From Bacillota bacterium (GTDB taxonomy: Bacteria > Bacillota > Clostridia > Acetivibrionales > Acetivibrionaceae), in the NCBI GenBank assembly GCA_023398495.1, contig JAEWSG010000203.1:1-64000 (forward strand): a DNA stretch of 64,000 nucleotides, written 5' to 3'. Both the position numbers and the translations under genes were made by a program. Below, one piece after another: positions 17,266-26,134 of the stretch. Numbering within the stretch: the first letter of the stretch is position 1; the number at the start of each line of letters is the position of its first letter. The notes under the pieces are model-generated. The model was not told the origin of the DNA, ran no database searches, and saw nothing but the letters and a program-made list of their open reading frames with translations.

Positions 17266-19401
17266 ATGAAAAATAAGCGAGTTCATGTGACTATTTTAGC
17301 AATTATAGGTGTGTTAATTATAAGTATTATAGTTTTTGTTAACAGTATTTCATCAAAAAATAGGGAAAAAGCAGAGAAGAGCACACCAATAATTACCGAG
17401 ATAGCAGTAGAAAGTACACCATCAAGGGCTAAAACGGAAGTAGACAGGCAACTCTTCGGAAATATGGATGGCAATGTTTCAAACCAGTTGGAATTGGTTG
17501 ATGTAGAAGATAATATGATAAAAAGTGGTGATGTATTCCGTGTTGAGCCAAAATGTTATGTTATAAAGAATGAAAAGGACGGATCAACTACATGGCTCAT
17601 AAATTCACATAACAAGACGGGTGGATCTTTTGCAGTTGAAAGGAATAATAAGGGAAAGGTATATATTTCAATACCTGAGGGTATGTTTAACAGCTATAAA
17701 GATTCAAGTATAGTTGAAATAACAGGTAAAATTGAGAGTGCAGGCTTGAATATCAATGAAATAACTATAGATATTATAGATTTTGAAAGTTATGATATAT
17801 CTTATATAGTTCTCAGGCTTCGAGATGACCAGAAATCTGCTTTGCTCTCTTCAAAATGGTATGAAGGAAAAAATTTATATACTGAAGTATTTAATAAACA
17901 GAACATCATATCAATAAACTTCATGCCTACTCAGAATATGGAGTACTATGCTTTTGAGCGGGACGGCGAATGCAAAATTATTGAATACGATGAAGACGCG
18001 GGGAAGATATCGGAATTTAGACTTCCTGACGAGATAAATAGTATTATTAGGATGAATAGCGAAAGTGTTACACTTGGTTATGCAGAGAACAAAAATAATA
18101 ATAATGAATTGAATTATAAGAATGTGACGTATATTAAGGCTTTAGATAAGATTGGTAAAGCATCTTTTTATAAAATTGACTATTCACTAAAGACAATTGC
18201 AAAATATCCAAATGTTAAAGATTTGGGAGAGGTGTATAACTTGAAGTGGTCTTTCAAGGGAGGCCTTGAAAAGTATAGCGTTTTGGATGAAATCGATGAT
18301 GTATTAATTTTAGAAGGTTTTGATGGTAAAACATCAGGTGCTCATGAATATAGCGAAATATTGGCAGTTGATAAGAATACAGGAAAAACTGTTTGGAGTA
18401 TAGATGATTATGGTTATAATAAAGACTACTTTTTGAGTTCGGATAGAAAGAAAATATTTATTTATCTTGACAGATGGAGTGGAGAAATTAGCGACAAGTT
18501 GATCGCCATGGAATTAATGAGTGGTAAAATTATTTGGAATAAAGAGTTTCCTGATGAGTATTCAATGCTCGGAATATCCAATGCAGAAAGAAACAGTGAA
18601 AAGCTCATTATATCAAGTGAGACAGTTGTTCAGGCTCTTGACGCAGTAAAAGGAGAATTGATCTGGAAGTGTGATTTTGGCGTTAACTTTCAAACATTCA
18701 TAACGAATTTGTTGCTGGTTTTTGCTGGTAATGAAGTTAAAGCAATTGATATGGAATCAGGAAAAACAAACTGGATAATAGACGTTAAAGAGCATGGCCA
18801 AAGGGGCTATAATGATTTTAATGATTTTGGTGATGATATTGTAGGATTATCCTGTGAAGATTCTATAAAGCTGATTGATGTCGGAGCTGGTGAGATAATT
18901 GGTACGTTACCTGTATATGATAGTGTATTATCAGTTGAAGGATATGCATTGCTAGGAAACAACGAAAAAGATGTTACTGATTTCTATTCTCTTGAACAAA
19001 AGAAAGTAATTTATAGTTTGAAAGATACAATTCGAAGGCTTCGGTCGTACATATGCGAGGATGGTCTATTATTTTACAATGCTGATCATGACACGTACTC
19101 AACTGCGAGATGTGTTGAATTGAAAACCGGAAAAGTTAAATGGGAATTTGATAATGAGAGTTACATAGATTTTAAATCAATATCATCAAGTATTCTTTGG
19201 GCAACTATGTGTGGTTTCAATGACCAATACGTCTGTGCATTTGATCCAAAATCCGGGAAGTTGCTTTACCAGGCGGCAGACTATAATTTAGGTGGTTCAT
19301 ACTCATATGCCTATGTTTTGGGCAATATGGTGAAAAAATCAGGGAACACACTTTATGTAGGTAAGGCATATGGATATCTTGATGCACTTGAATTGAAGTG
19401 A
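17266..19401 (+). CDS. Membrane-anchored PQQ-type beta-propeller protein
   Basis: 711 residues. One N-terminal helix (about 7-25) anchors an extracellular protein. From about residue 260 there are propeller blades of the PQQ-like/BamB-like kind, with repeated GKxxW motifs (GKTVW, GKIIW, GELIW, GKTNW, GKVKW). The first 200 residues form a separate unassigned domain. ATG 17266 is chosen because TTGGAGGGAG lies just upstream; an in-frame start at 17170 lacks one. No catalytic PQQ-enzyme residues are expected; a binding or scaffold role is likely. Much longer than other genes of the array. Confidence 0.82.
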   Translation: MKNKRVHVTILAIIGVLIISIIVFVNSISSKNREKAEKSTPIITEIAVESTPSRAKTEVDRQLFGNMDGNVSNQLELVDVEDNMIKSGDVFRVEPKCYVIKNEKDGSTTWLINSHNKTGGSFAVERNNKGKVYISIPEGMFNSYKDSSIVEITGKIESAGLNINEITIDIIDFESYDISYIVLRLRDDQKSALLSSKWYEGKNLYTEVFNKQNIISINFMPTQNMEYYAFERDGECKIIEYDEDAGKISEFRLPDEINSIIRMNSESVTLGYAENKNNNNELNYKNVTYIKALDKIGKASFYKIDYSLKTIAKYPNVKDLGEVYNLKWSFKGGLEKYSVLDEIDDVLILEGFDGKTSGAHEYSEILAVDKNTGKTVWSIDDYGYNKDYFLSSDRKKIFIYLDRWSGEISDKLIAMELMSGKIIWNKEFPDEYSMLGISNAERNSEKLIISSETVVQALDAVKGELIWKCDFGVNFQTFITNLLLVFAGNEVKAIDMESGKTNWIIDVKEHGQRGYNDFNDFGDDIVGLSCEDSIKLIDVGAGEIIGTLPVYDSVLSVEGYALLGNNEKDVTDFYSLEQKKVIYSLKDTIRRLRSYICEDGLLFYNADHDTYSTARCVELKTGKVKWEFDNESYIDFKSISSSILWATMCGFNDQYVCAFDPKSGKLLYQAADYNLGGSYSYAYVLGNMVKKSGNTLYVGKAYGYLDALELK

Positions 19402-19983
19402 TTTCTTTCCTACTATCTCAAGGAAAGTGTAACAGTAGAAAATCCGACACCGTGTGCAGTTTGTAAAATAGTAACACGAAGTTAGTTATAGTTAACTATC
19501 ATTTTATAATTACCTATTAGTACATTTGTGTTAACTTTGTAATCATATTTTAAGTTTTTGTCTTTGTTTTTTATCATAACTTTATAATTGGCTTCAGCTC
19601 TAGTTAAAACTCATTTTTCCAGCCCTCGTAAAATATGTTGATTTAGTCGGTGTTTCGCACATAAATATAATATCATTAATAAGCTGATTTGTTATAGCTA
19701 TTGCTTGACTTAAAGTTTTTAAATTATTCGTCTTCTGCACCCGCATCCATTTGATATACCAAAAAGGTATCCAAATTGATTATTAAGGCGATTCTGAAAA
19801 GTCAAGTGTTTATATAAATTTTATTAACTTTTTTATTATAATATTTTAATTGTAAATATAACTTGGTATAATTGTATTACCCATTTATTCCACGATAGCT
19901 TGATGACATTGCCTGCCTTCCGCCCCATCCGGGGGACAGGTTTTGGGCTGTAAAGTAGGGTTAAAATTATAGGAGGAATAAAA
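19402..19983. other. AT-rich spacer with a boundary hairpin
   Basis: 582 bases with no intact gene. A minus-strand open stretch lies at 19600-19779 (separate entry). A boundary hairpin lies at 19912-19940, with CCCC-ATCC-GGGG at its tip and CCTG/CAGG at its base. The ribosome site of the next gene is ATAGGAGG just before 19984. The rest is featureless AT-rich DNA. Confidence 0.5.
19600..19779 (-). pseudogene. Possible C-terminal remnant of an unknown protein
   Basis: On the minus strand 59 codons stay open up to a TAG at 19602-19600, with protein-like composition (LSQAIAITNQLINDIIFMCE, then STYFTRAGKMSFN at the end). There is no start codon with a ribosome site. It is opposite in direction to the surrounding genes, like the IS3 remnant at 27.5 kb, so a decayed transposase is one possibility. 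I could not assign a family. Confidence 0.3.
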
Positions 19984-20748
19984 GTGACAAACAGAAAAAA
20001 GTTATTATTTACCATGATGGTTTTTAGTGTGTTTTTATTATGCAGTTGTTCGAGGGCAGTTAATATAGAAAACGATAATAACACCATTGAAAAGGGAGGC
20101 ATTCTAGCTAAAGTATTTACTGCTGGAAACCACAATGTTTCGATTATGGAAATAGCATTACCAACTGAAGTGGCAGCCAGAATAAATGACATTACAATAA
20201 AGTACAAAACCAATATTGAGAAAAATAAAGAGTGGTTTAATAATTATATAAGTGAACATGTTAATAATGAGGAACTTCCGTGGGATGAAAAGTTTGGAAT
20301 AAGCAAAGAAGAATATGATGAAATGATATCTTCAGCAGATAAAATGAGAATGGTGAAAAAAGGTAGCACTGTTATTTCGATAGTTAAGGAAAGTGATGGG
20401 AAGTTTAAGCTGGAATCAAACCAAGATTTGCAATACCTAAGCGAGATAAAGATTGATACTATTAATAACTATCTAATTACTGAAATGGGTGTATTTAAAC
20501 ATAAGGGTAAGATTAAGGCTTCAGATGACCAAAAAATTTCTGGAAGATGGAATGGGGACTCATGGATATTAGAGTTTGAAGAAATTAAAGATATTAATAG
20601 TATTGACAGTTCTAAAACATACGGATCAATTAATATTGCTGTTGGTCAGTTGGAGAAAACTAATCAAATGATAATTTATTATAAAGAGAGAGTGATTTAT
20701 CAAGGTAATAGCTATAAAGGAGAAGAAATAGTAGTATTTGATAAGTAA
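19984..20748 (+). CDS. Lipoprotein of unknown function
   Basis: 254 residues, GTG start behind ATAGGAGGAATAAAA. Lipobox LLCSC at about residues 17-21. The mature part is charged and probably extracellular; no family recognised. Single gene between a boundary hairpin and a short repeat-like stretch at about 20755-20785 that shares GTTCGGTTCAG with copy I. Confidence 0.72.
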   Translation: MTNRKKLLFTMMVFSVFLLCSCSRAVNIENDNNTIEKGGILAKVFTAGNHNVSIMEIALPTEVAARINDITIKYKTNIEKNKEWFNNYISEHVNNEELPWDEKFGISKEEYDEMISSADKMRMVKKGSTVISIVKESDGKFKLESNQDLQYLSEIKIDTINNYLITEMGVFKHKGKIKASDDQKISGRWNGDSWILEFEEIKDINSIDSSKTYGSINIAVGQLEKTNQMIIYYKERVIYQGNSYKGEEIVVFDK

Positions 20749-20875
20749 ATGAGGTTCGGTTCAGAGCCGCCGTATACGCCAGACGAAATGTGTATAAAAC
20801 AATTTAGATTTGTGTGTTATTTTAATTAAGTAGTATGAAAATAATGGAGATAATTTTTGATTTTTGGAGATTAAA

Positions 20876-21409
20876 ATGGCTGTTGTGGATAGAATACTTT
20901 TGATTATTGCCAGCACTTTATCATTACTTTTAATAGTTGGATTAATTGTGTTTTTGTATTATGTAATCCGCTATAAAAATACCAATATCTTTACAGATAA
21001 AGGTCAGAGAAGTGTTGAAGAAATAAAAGATGATGAAATTCTTAAAATACTAGATAATCTAACAGTGAGAATGGCATCAATGAAAGATAAATATTTTAGA
21101 GAAGCTATAAAAAAATGGAATAAGGAAGTAGTTGTTGTTTATTATTGTAATCTTCTCAGATTGGTTATGGAAAAAGGTCAAATAGATGATTATTTCAGAC
21201 AGGGTTCTGAAGAATTTATTTTAAAAACATCAGAAGAGTTAGCTGAAATTGGATTATGTGACTTGGGAGAGATGATAAAAACTACGAAGAATGAATGTCT
21301 TACTGAAATAATGAGTAAAGAAGCTTTGACAACAAAATATATGTGGTATAAGTTGCCGCTTAAAAATGCTTTACTAGCATACATACGAACGAATATTGAG
21401 AAATATTGA
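20876..21409 (+). CDS. Membrane-anchored DMP19/DUF4375-like protein
   Basis: 177 residues. One N-terminal transmembrane helix (about 7-32) precedes a helical cytoplasmic domain. Its pattern (YYCNLLRLVMEKGQIDDYFRQ...AEIGLCDLGEMI) resembles the DMP19-like/DUF4375 family, where a short helix bundle follows a GGF-type motif; here that position reads KGQIDDYF. ATG 20876 follows TTTTGGAGATTAAA. The family name is tentative. Single gene unit ending at repeat D. Confidence 0.6.
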   Translation: MAVVDRILLIIASTLSLLLIVGLIVFLYYVIRYKNTNIFTDKGQRSVEEIKDDEILKILDNLTVRMASMKDKYFREAIKKWNKEVVVVYYCNLLRLVMEKGQIDDYFRQGSEEFILKTSEELAEIGLCDLGEMIKTTKNECLTEIMSKEALTTKYMWYKLPLKNALLAYIRTNIEKY

Positions 21410-21620
21410 GTAGGAGAAAACCATTGCTACTTTGGCTTGGTGGCACCACACTTCGTTCAACAATCCGTCTCCGTGAAAGCTGCGAGAGCAGGAGCATAAA
21501 GTGTTCCGCTGAAGTAAATTCAAGAAGAATGGCTCCGCTACATCCTCTCACGGGCACAGTTGTGCAGGCCGCCACATCCATGTGGCGGATTGAGAAAGTT
21601 GAAATCTGATATATTATTGA
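21410..21620 (+). repeat. Cassette-boundary repeat, divergent copy D
   Basis: Contains GTTCAACAA near 21456, AGAGCAGGAGCATAAAG (shared with C), TCTCACGGGC (shared with B and C), and the perfect hairpin 21569-21588, CCGCCACATCCATGTGGCGG. The tail is GATTGAGAAAG, like the GATTGTGAAAG of copy B. It lies between the DUF4375-like gene and the deaminase. Confidence 0.7.
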
Positions 21621-21632
21621 AAGGAGTTAAAA

Positions 21633-22580
21633 ATGGACAAGCATAGCGAGAAATTTATTACTGCACTAAAAAATGGAGTATTACAAGAATTGAAATGCAT
21701 TCCAAAAGCAGATTTGCATAATCATTCCAACCTTGGTGGAAATCGACTATATATTAATGAAAAACTTTGTGTTAATATTCCAGTGCTTAAAGACAGGTTA
21801 AGAAGTATGGATGATATGCATAAGTGGGTAGGCGATAATATTGGAGACATTTTTAACTCAATAGATAAACGAATATTGTCAATTGAAGCCTGTTTTCATC
21901 AAGCTAAGAATGACGGTGTTACAATATTAGAAATAGGCGATGATGTATGGGCGAATGGTCATTATTATGATAATGATATTGATAGTTTAATTGAGACCTT
22001 TCAAATGGTACATGAAAATGTTGCACCTAAAATTGAGTTTAGGTTTCAAATCGGACTTTCGAGACATTGTCCGATAAACCTGCTTGAAGAATGGGTAACT
22101 CCGTTTTTTGAGAGAGATTGTTTTTATTCTATTGACCTTTATTGTGATGAAATGGCACAACCGATTAAAAACTTCAAGCAAATCTATCGAAGGGCTAAGG
22201 AGAAGAAATTAATACTAAAAGCACACGTTGGTGAGTGGGGTGATGCTGATTCTGTGAAAGAAGCAGTTGAAGAGCTTGAATTGGATCAAGTTCAACATGG
22301 AATAGCGGCTGTAAACTCAAAAAGTATTATGTATTGGCTTGCGGATAACAATATTCAACTTAATATCTGCCCTACAAGCAATGTAATGCTTGACAGAGTT
22401 GACGAATTAAAAAATCATCCAATAAGAAAGCTATATGATCATGGCGTTAGGGTTACCGTTAATACTGATGATGTTTTAGTTTTTAATCAAGGTGTATCAG
22501 AAGAGTTTATGAATCTTTATAAAGAAGGCGTATTTACAGCAGAAGAGCTTGATATTATTAGGCTTAACGGTTTAGAATAA
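21633..22580 (+). CDS. Adenosine deaminase family protein
   Basis: 315 residues of the metal-dependent adenosine/AMP deaminase superfamily. Visible residues: PKADLHNHSNLGGN (HxH metal site near residues 26-40), KAHVGEW (metal His plus catalytic-region Glu), QHGIAA, CPTSN and VTVNTDD (last metal Asp). Family members hydrolyse adenosine-like substrates to inosine plus ammonia; exact substrate is uncertain. It stops soon after IIRLNGLE, roughly 20-30 residues short of typical adenosine deaminases, so it may have lost its tail. Good ribosome site (GAAAGGAG). A decayed copy lies at 16269. Confidence 0.85.
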   Translation: MDKHSEKFITALKNGVLQELKCIPKADLHNHSNLGGNRLYINEKLCVNIPVLKDRLRSMDDMHKWVGDNIGDIFNSIDKRILSIEACFHQAKNDGVTILEIGDDVWANGHYYDNDIDSLIETFQMVHENVAPKIEFRFQIGLSRHCPINLLEEWVTPFFERDCFYSIDLYCDEMAQPIKNFKQIYRRAKEKKLILKAHVGEWGDADSVKEAVEELELDQVQHGIAAVNSKSIMYWLADNNIQLNICPTSNVMLDRVDELKNHPIRKLYDHGVRVTVNTDDVLVFNQGVSEEFMNLYKEGVFTAEELDIIRLNGLE

Positions 22581-22587
22581 AGTATTT

Positions 22588-22770
22588 TTTGATGCCGCCA
22601 TCCGTGGTGGCTCTGGCTTTGTGGGGTGCACGTCTTAACTTAACAATCCATCTAGGACAAGGGTCACGGAGGGAAAGTTCATGTATAATAGCTAGTACGA
22701 CACGAAGTTGTCAGGAAACTACAAATACGTATCGTAAAGGCTCAACAGTCGAAGAGCGATAAAGGTATCG
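22588..22770 (+). repeat. Cassette-boundary repeat, copy H
   Basis: Hairpin 22594-22611 (GCCGCCA-TCCG-TGGTGGC) is followed by the CTCTGGCTTTGTGGGG motif shared with copy G, and GTACGACACGAA shared with copy E. The right part may already be group II intron sequence leading to the maturase remnant. Confidence 0.6.
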
Positions 22771-22771
22771 G

Positions 22772-22984
22772 TTGTTTGAAAGCATGGGTGGCCGAAAGAA
22801 GTTAATAAAATTGTGGAACAAACAAAGAGGAAAATGCCCTATTTGTAGTGAACGTATAACCAAAGAAACAGGATGGCGAATGCATATAGAAAAATCAACT
22901 AATAACAAATCAATAATACATCCTGAATACCACAAGAAATTTTATAGATTCATACCAACACCTGTTGAGTTGGCTGTTATATAG
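22772..22984 (+). pseudogene. C-terminal HNH fragment of a group II intron maturase
   Basis: About 70 codons match only the last, HNH-endonuclease part of a group II intron reverse transcriptase/maturase: LWNKQRGKCPIC..IT.ETGW, then HPEYH where the family has HPxCH. The reverse transcriptase and maturase domains are missing and the second zinc cysteine is Tyr. It sits just upstream of a recognisable domain V, so it is the remains of one intron with a large internal deletion. Confidence 0.8.
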
Positions 22985-23004
22985 AGTTGAAACAGTTTAT
23001 GAAT

Positions 23005-23080
23005 GCTTGAGCCGTGTGAAGGGAAACTTTCACGCACGGTTCTTAGGGGAGAAAGGCCAGTAATGACCTGACTTACCCGT
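23005..23080 (+). mobile_element. Group II intron 3' end (domains V and VI)
   Basis: The 34-nt stretch 23009-23042 starts GAGCCGTGTG and ends CACGGTTC. It folds as the highly conserved domain V hairpin with a GGAAAC tip and bulge. Domain VI follows to about 23078, with an AGGCCAGTAATGACCT stem that contains a candidate branch A. The 5' end of the intron is not found in the normal place, so it cannot splice. Confidence 0.8.
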
Positions 23081-23084
23081 CGCC

Positions 23085-23275
23085 ACATTCCTTCACTGTG
23101 TGCGAAGCACCGCCTTCGAAGAAAGGCTTTGTAGTTCGGTTCAGGAACGTCGTGAAGCCAATACGATATATGAAATTCCCTGCAAAGGCACGCCGTCCTG
23201 GTGCGGAAATATTAGTATATGCTTTAAAGCATTGCTAACTGAAGCTGTAAAGTATAGCTAACATAATTAATTCAA
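23085..23275 (+). repeat. Cassette-boundary repeat, copy I
   Basis: Immediately follows the intron end. Holds GTTCGGTTCAG (also near 20758) and an imperfect hairpin 23188-23204 (GCAC...GTCCT...GTGC) followed by GGAAAT. Because an intron remnant touches it, this boundary may have been an intron insertion target. Confidence 0.5.
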
Positions 23276-23298
23276 AAATTTTATTAAGGGTGGAGAAA

Positions 23299-24048
23299 AT
23301 GGATATTAAAAAGCTTATACCAGATTCAGATATTAGAACATGGGTTGGTCCATTTAATGATAAAGAGTGGTATTTTGATCTAGGAAAAGAGCAATCAGAA
23401 AAAATTATTCAGTGGCTATCAATAAAACCAGGACATAAAATTTTAGATGTTGGATGCGGGTGTGGAAGAATAGCAATCCATTTTTTAAATTATTTAGATA
23501 AACAAGGGAAATACGTCGGAATTGATAATAACAAGGAATTACTTACTTATTGCATAGAAAATATATCTGCAGCTAAAAGCAATTTTGAGTTTCGATTCTT
23601 AGATGTATATAATGGTGCATATGCACAGGATGGAAAATTGAAATCTAATGAAGCTGCTTTTCCTTCAGAGAATGAATCAGTAGATATAGTAATTATGTGC
23701 TCACTATTTACACATATGTATTTAGATGATATAGACTCATATTTAAAAGAAGTATTTAGAGTACTTAAAAAAGGCGGATTGTTTTTATCATCACTAAATT
23801 TGTATAATGAATTTACACATAATCAAATATTGATGAACAAAGCACATCTTGACATGAAATATAACATTACTGGAGATTCATACTCTCTAGATATAGAAGT
23901 ACCAGAAAGAGGATTTGCACATCAGGAAGAAAAAGTTAAAGAGCTCTATTGGAAAAATGGATTTTTTATTAAGGAAATAAAGTATGGAATTTGGTCTACT
24001 AAAGAATTAACCGGAGAGTTTCATGACTATATAATTGCACAGAAATAG
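23299..24048 (+). CDS. SAM-dependent class I methyltransferase
   Basis: 249 residues. Motif I is ILDVGCGCGRIAIHF, followed by VGIDNN for the ribose-binding acid and the VDIVIMCSLFTHM motif 4 region, then FRVLKKGGLFL. This is the Methyltransf_11/25 fold with no distinctive substrate domain. ATG 23299 follows GGGTGGAG. Methyl acceptor unknown. Single-gene unit between copies I and B. Confidence 0.85.
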   Translation: MDIKKLIPDSDIRTWVGPFNDKEWYFDLGKEQSEKIIQWLSIKPGHKILDVGCGCGRIAIHFLNYLDKQGKYVGIDNNKELLTYCIENISAAKSNFEFRFLDVYNGAYAQDGKLKSNEAAFPSENESVDIVIMCSLFTHMYLDDIDSYLKEVFRVLKKGGLFLSSLNLYNEFTHNQILMNKAHLDMKYNITGDSYSLDIEVPERGFAHQEEKVKELYWKNGFFIKEIKYGIWSTKELTGEFHDYIIAQK

Positions 24049-24079
24049 ATGGAAGATCAAGCATCAAAGGTGGGATTTC

Positions 24080-24370
24080 GCATAAGGTTCGGCCGTCCTT
24101 GGCCTCATCTGGCTTCGCGGAGCAGCGAACTCCACATATCAACACATGCCCGTAAAGTTACGGTCAGAAGGTCAAGAAGAATTGATTTGTGGGTCATCCC
24201 AAGTTGAAGAACCGCACCACACCATTTCGCCGGCCGCACAGCGGCACTCACGGGTTGTTCTCTGGGGGCTGACTCAAACGGCGTCGGGCATGAAAACGTT
24301 ATAAGAAATGGGCACAAAGGACGCCGCATTGTGCGGCGGATTGTGAAAGCAAGTCTCTGGAGATATTATG
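24080..24370 (+). repeat. Structured cassette-boundary repeat, copy B
   Basis: Opens with hairpin 24091-24104 (GGCCG-TCCT-TGGCC) and CTGGCTTCGCGG. The outer arm CATGCCC (24145-24151) pairs with GGGCATG (24286-24292), then CGTTAT (24297-24302). Inside are CCGCACCACACC, GGCCGCACAGCGGC, CTCACGGGT and CTCAAACGGCGTC (24273-24285). It closes with the 7-bp hairpin 24322-24338 (CGCCGCA-TTG-TGCGGCG) and the GATTGTGAAAGCAAGTC tail. Confidence 0.82.
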
Positions 24371-24486
24371 ATGCACATCAGAATGAAAGATATATACAGC
24401 ATTGCTAAAGTATAACTACAAAATGCGGCACAGAATGTCGAGCAAAACAATCATCAAAAAGTTATGATTGAACCGGGAGGGAGAAG

Positions 24487-25356
24487 ATGGATTGGGTTAA
24501 ACAGCTGAATGAGGCAATAAACTACATTGAGGATAATCTTTCAGGTGAAATATCCTATGACGCAATATCAAAAATTGCAGGATGTTCTGTTTATAATTTT
24601 CAAAGAATGTTTTCATATATTGCAGATAAACCGCTATCTGAATATATTAGAAGCAGGCGTTTAACAATGGCAGCCTTTGATTTATTAAATAGTACAGAGA
24701 GGATAATTGATATTTCATTAAAATATGGTTATGAATCTCAAGATGCATTTTCTAGGGCATTTAAAAATTTCCATGGTGTACTACCTTCAATTGTCAGAAA
24801 TGAAACAGTACAACTGAAATCCTGTCCAAAACTCTCCTTTCAAATAACTATAAAAGGGGAAAATCATATGAATTATCAGATTGAGCAATGGCCTGCATTT
24901 AAAGTAATGGGAATTTTACATAAGGTTAAAACATTTGAAGCATTTGAAGTTATTCCGCAGATATGGGAAAGTGCATGGAAAGAAGGAGTCATAAAAAGAT
25001 TTATAGAGAATTTCCCTGACTACAGGCCTGCTGGACTCTTAGGAATTGCTGCTGGTGGTCAATGGGGAGATTCTGAAGAAATGAATTACATAATAGCTGT
25101 AACAAGTCATGTAAATGTCCCTGAATGCAAACAAATACCTGTGCTTGAAGGAATGCAGGAATTTTCTTATCCTGCTGCAACATGGGCGATTTTTGAGGCT
25201 AATGGAGAACTACCAAATGCAACACAAAAGGTATACAAACAATTTTACACTGAGTGGCTTCCTAACTCAGGCTATGAACTGGCAGACTTGCCAGTTATCG
25301 AATGCTATATGCAGGAAAGCCGTCAGGAAGTATGGATTGCAGTGATTAAAAAATAG
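24487..25356 (+). CDS. AraC-type regulator with GyrI-like ligand domain
   Basis: 289 residues. An N-terminal double helix-turn-helix of the AraC family (about 8-105; YDAISKIAGCSVYNFQRMFSYIADKPLSEYIRSRR, given only in part here) is joined to a C-terminal GyrI-like/SRPBCC effector-binding domain (about 130-289). This Rob/SoxS-like architecture senses small hydrophobic or cationic compounds and often controls efflux genes. Start ATG follows GGGAGGGAGAAG. The next gene begins 17 bases after its stop, so they are likely co-transcribed. Confidence 0.85.
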   Translation: MDWVKQLNEAINYIEDNLSGEISYDAISKIAGCSVYNFQRMFSYIADKPLSEYIRSRRLTMAAFDLLNSTERIIDISLKYGYESQDAFSRAFKNFHGVLPSIVRNETVQLKSCPKLSFQITIKGENHMNYQIEQWPAFKVMGILHKVKTFEAFEVIPQIWESAWKEGVIKRFIENFPDYRPAGLLGIAAGGQWGDSEEMNYIIAVTSHVNVPECKQIPVLEGMQEFSYPAATWAIFEANGELPNATQKVYKQFYTEWLPNSGYELADLPVIECYMQESRQEVWIAVIKK

Positions 25357-25373
25357 AGAAAAGAGAAGAAAAC

Positions 25374-26042
25374 ATGAACTATTCATTTAGGTCAGGCTAT
25401 TATAAAGAACGTAACCGGACATTTATAAAAATACCATTCAATGTATGGGATGCTTGTGGTAAAAAGGGAAACATTCCTGTTAAGGTTTATATAGATAGGA
25501 TAGCCTTTGAATGCAAACTTATTCCAAAAGGCAACGGGGAATATGTTATCCCAGTCAATAAGGATGTTATTGGAAAACTATCTTATTCTGACGAGTTCGA
25601 TGTTGAATTTGTAATAGTAGACCATCTGACAAGGATAAACAAGAATAGTCCCTACAGCAATGATAACCCAATAAGGCTAATTGACAATATCAACTATGTG
25701 AAACAGCCTAGTAATGGTTGTTGTGGACAGACCTGTCTTGCAATGCTCGCTGGAATTTCTGTTGATGAAGTTATCAAAATAATGAAAAGTACCAAATGGC
25801 AGGCAAGTATAAGTAAAGTACTTGAAACACTTGATTATTTCGGTTATTCATATAAAGAGCCTGTTTATACTCATGGAAAAAAGGTTGAATTTCCTAAATG
25901 TTGCCTTATAAATGCAAAAGGAACTGAAAAGACTCACCTCCTGGTTTATTTTGAGGGGGTTTTTTACGATCCAACTACTTACGTATCGAATGATTTTTTG
26001 TTTGAAAATATTATTAGCTTTATTGAGATTAAAACATCATAA
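25374..26042 (+). CDS. DUF1905 domain fused to a C39-like cysteine peptidase domain
   Basis: 222 residues. Residues about 8-85 fit DUF1905 (KIPFNVWDACGKKGNIPVKV, then PKGNGEYVIPVNKDV), a small beta-barrel. From about 110 the protein resembles peptidase C39-like domains: QPSNGCCGQTCLAML carries the likely nucleophile Cys, and KTHLLVYFEGVFYDPTT supplies a His and Asp. No membrane segment is seen. The fusion is unusual. It is the second gene after the AraC regulator and ends 92 bases before the acetyltransferase. Confidence 0.7.
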   Translation: MNYSFRSGYYKERNRTFIKIPFNVWDACGKKGNIPVKVYIDRIAFECKLIPKGNGEYVIPVNKDVIGKLSYSDEFDVEFVIVDHLTRINKNSPYSNDNPIRLIDNINYVKQPSNGCCGQTCLAMLAGISVDEVIKIMKSTKWQASISKVLETLDYFGYSYKEPVYTHGKKVEFPKCCLINAKGTEKTHLLVYFEGVFYDPTTYVSNDFLFENIISFIEIKTS

Positions 26043-26134
26043 GTTAAGAATATATATGACACTAAATGGGCTTGGAAAAGAGCTCAAAAGCACATTTAAA
26101 AAGAAAACATATCTTTTGTGAGGAGTGATCTGCT

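Noticed and set aside
23285..23300. T-box antiterminator (GGGTGG)
   Set aside because: It is simply the ribosome site of the methyltransferase gene; no stem I or tRNA-binding elements upstream.
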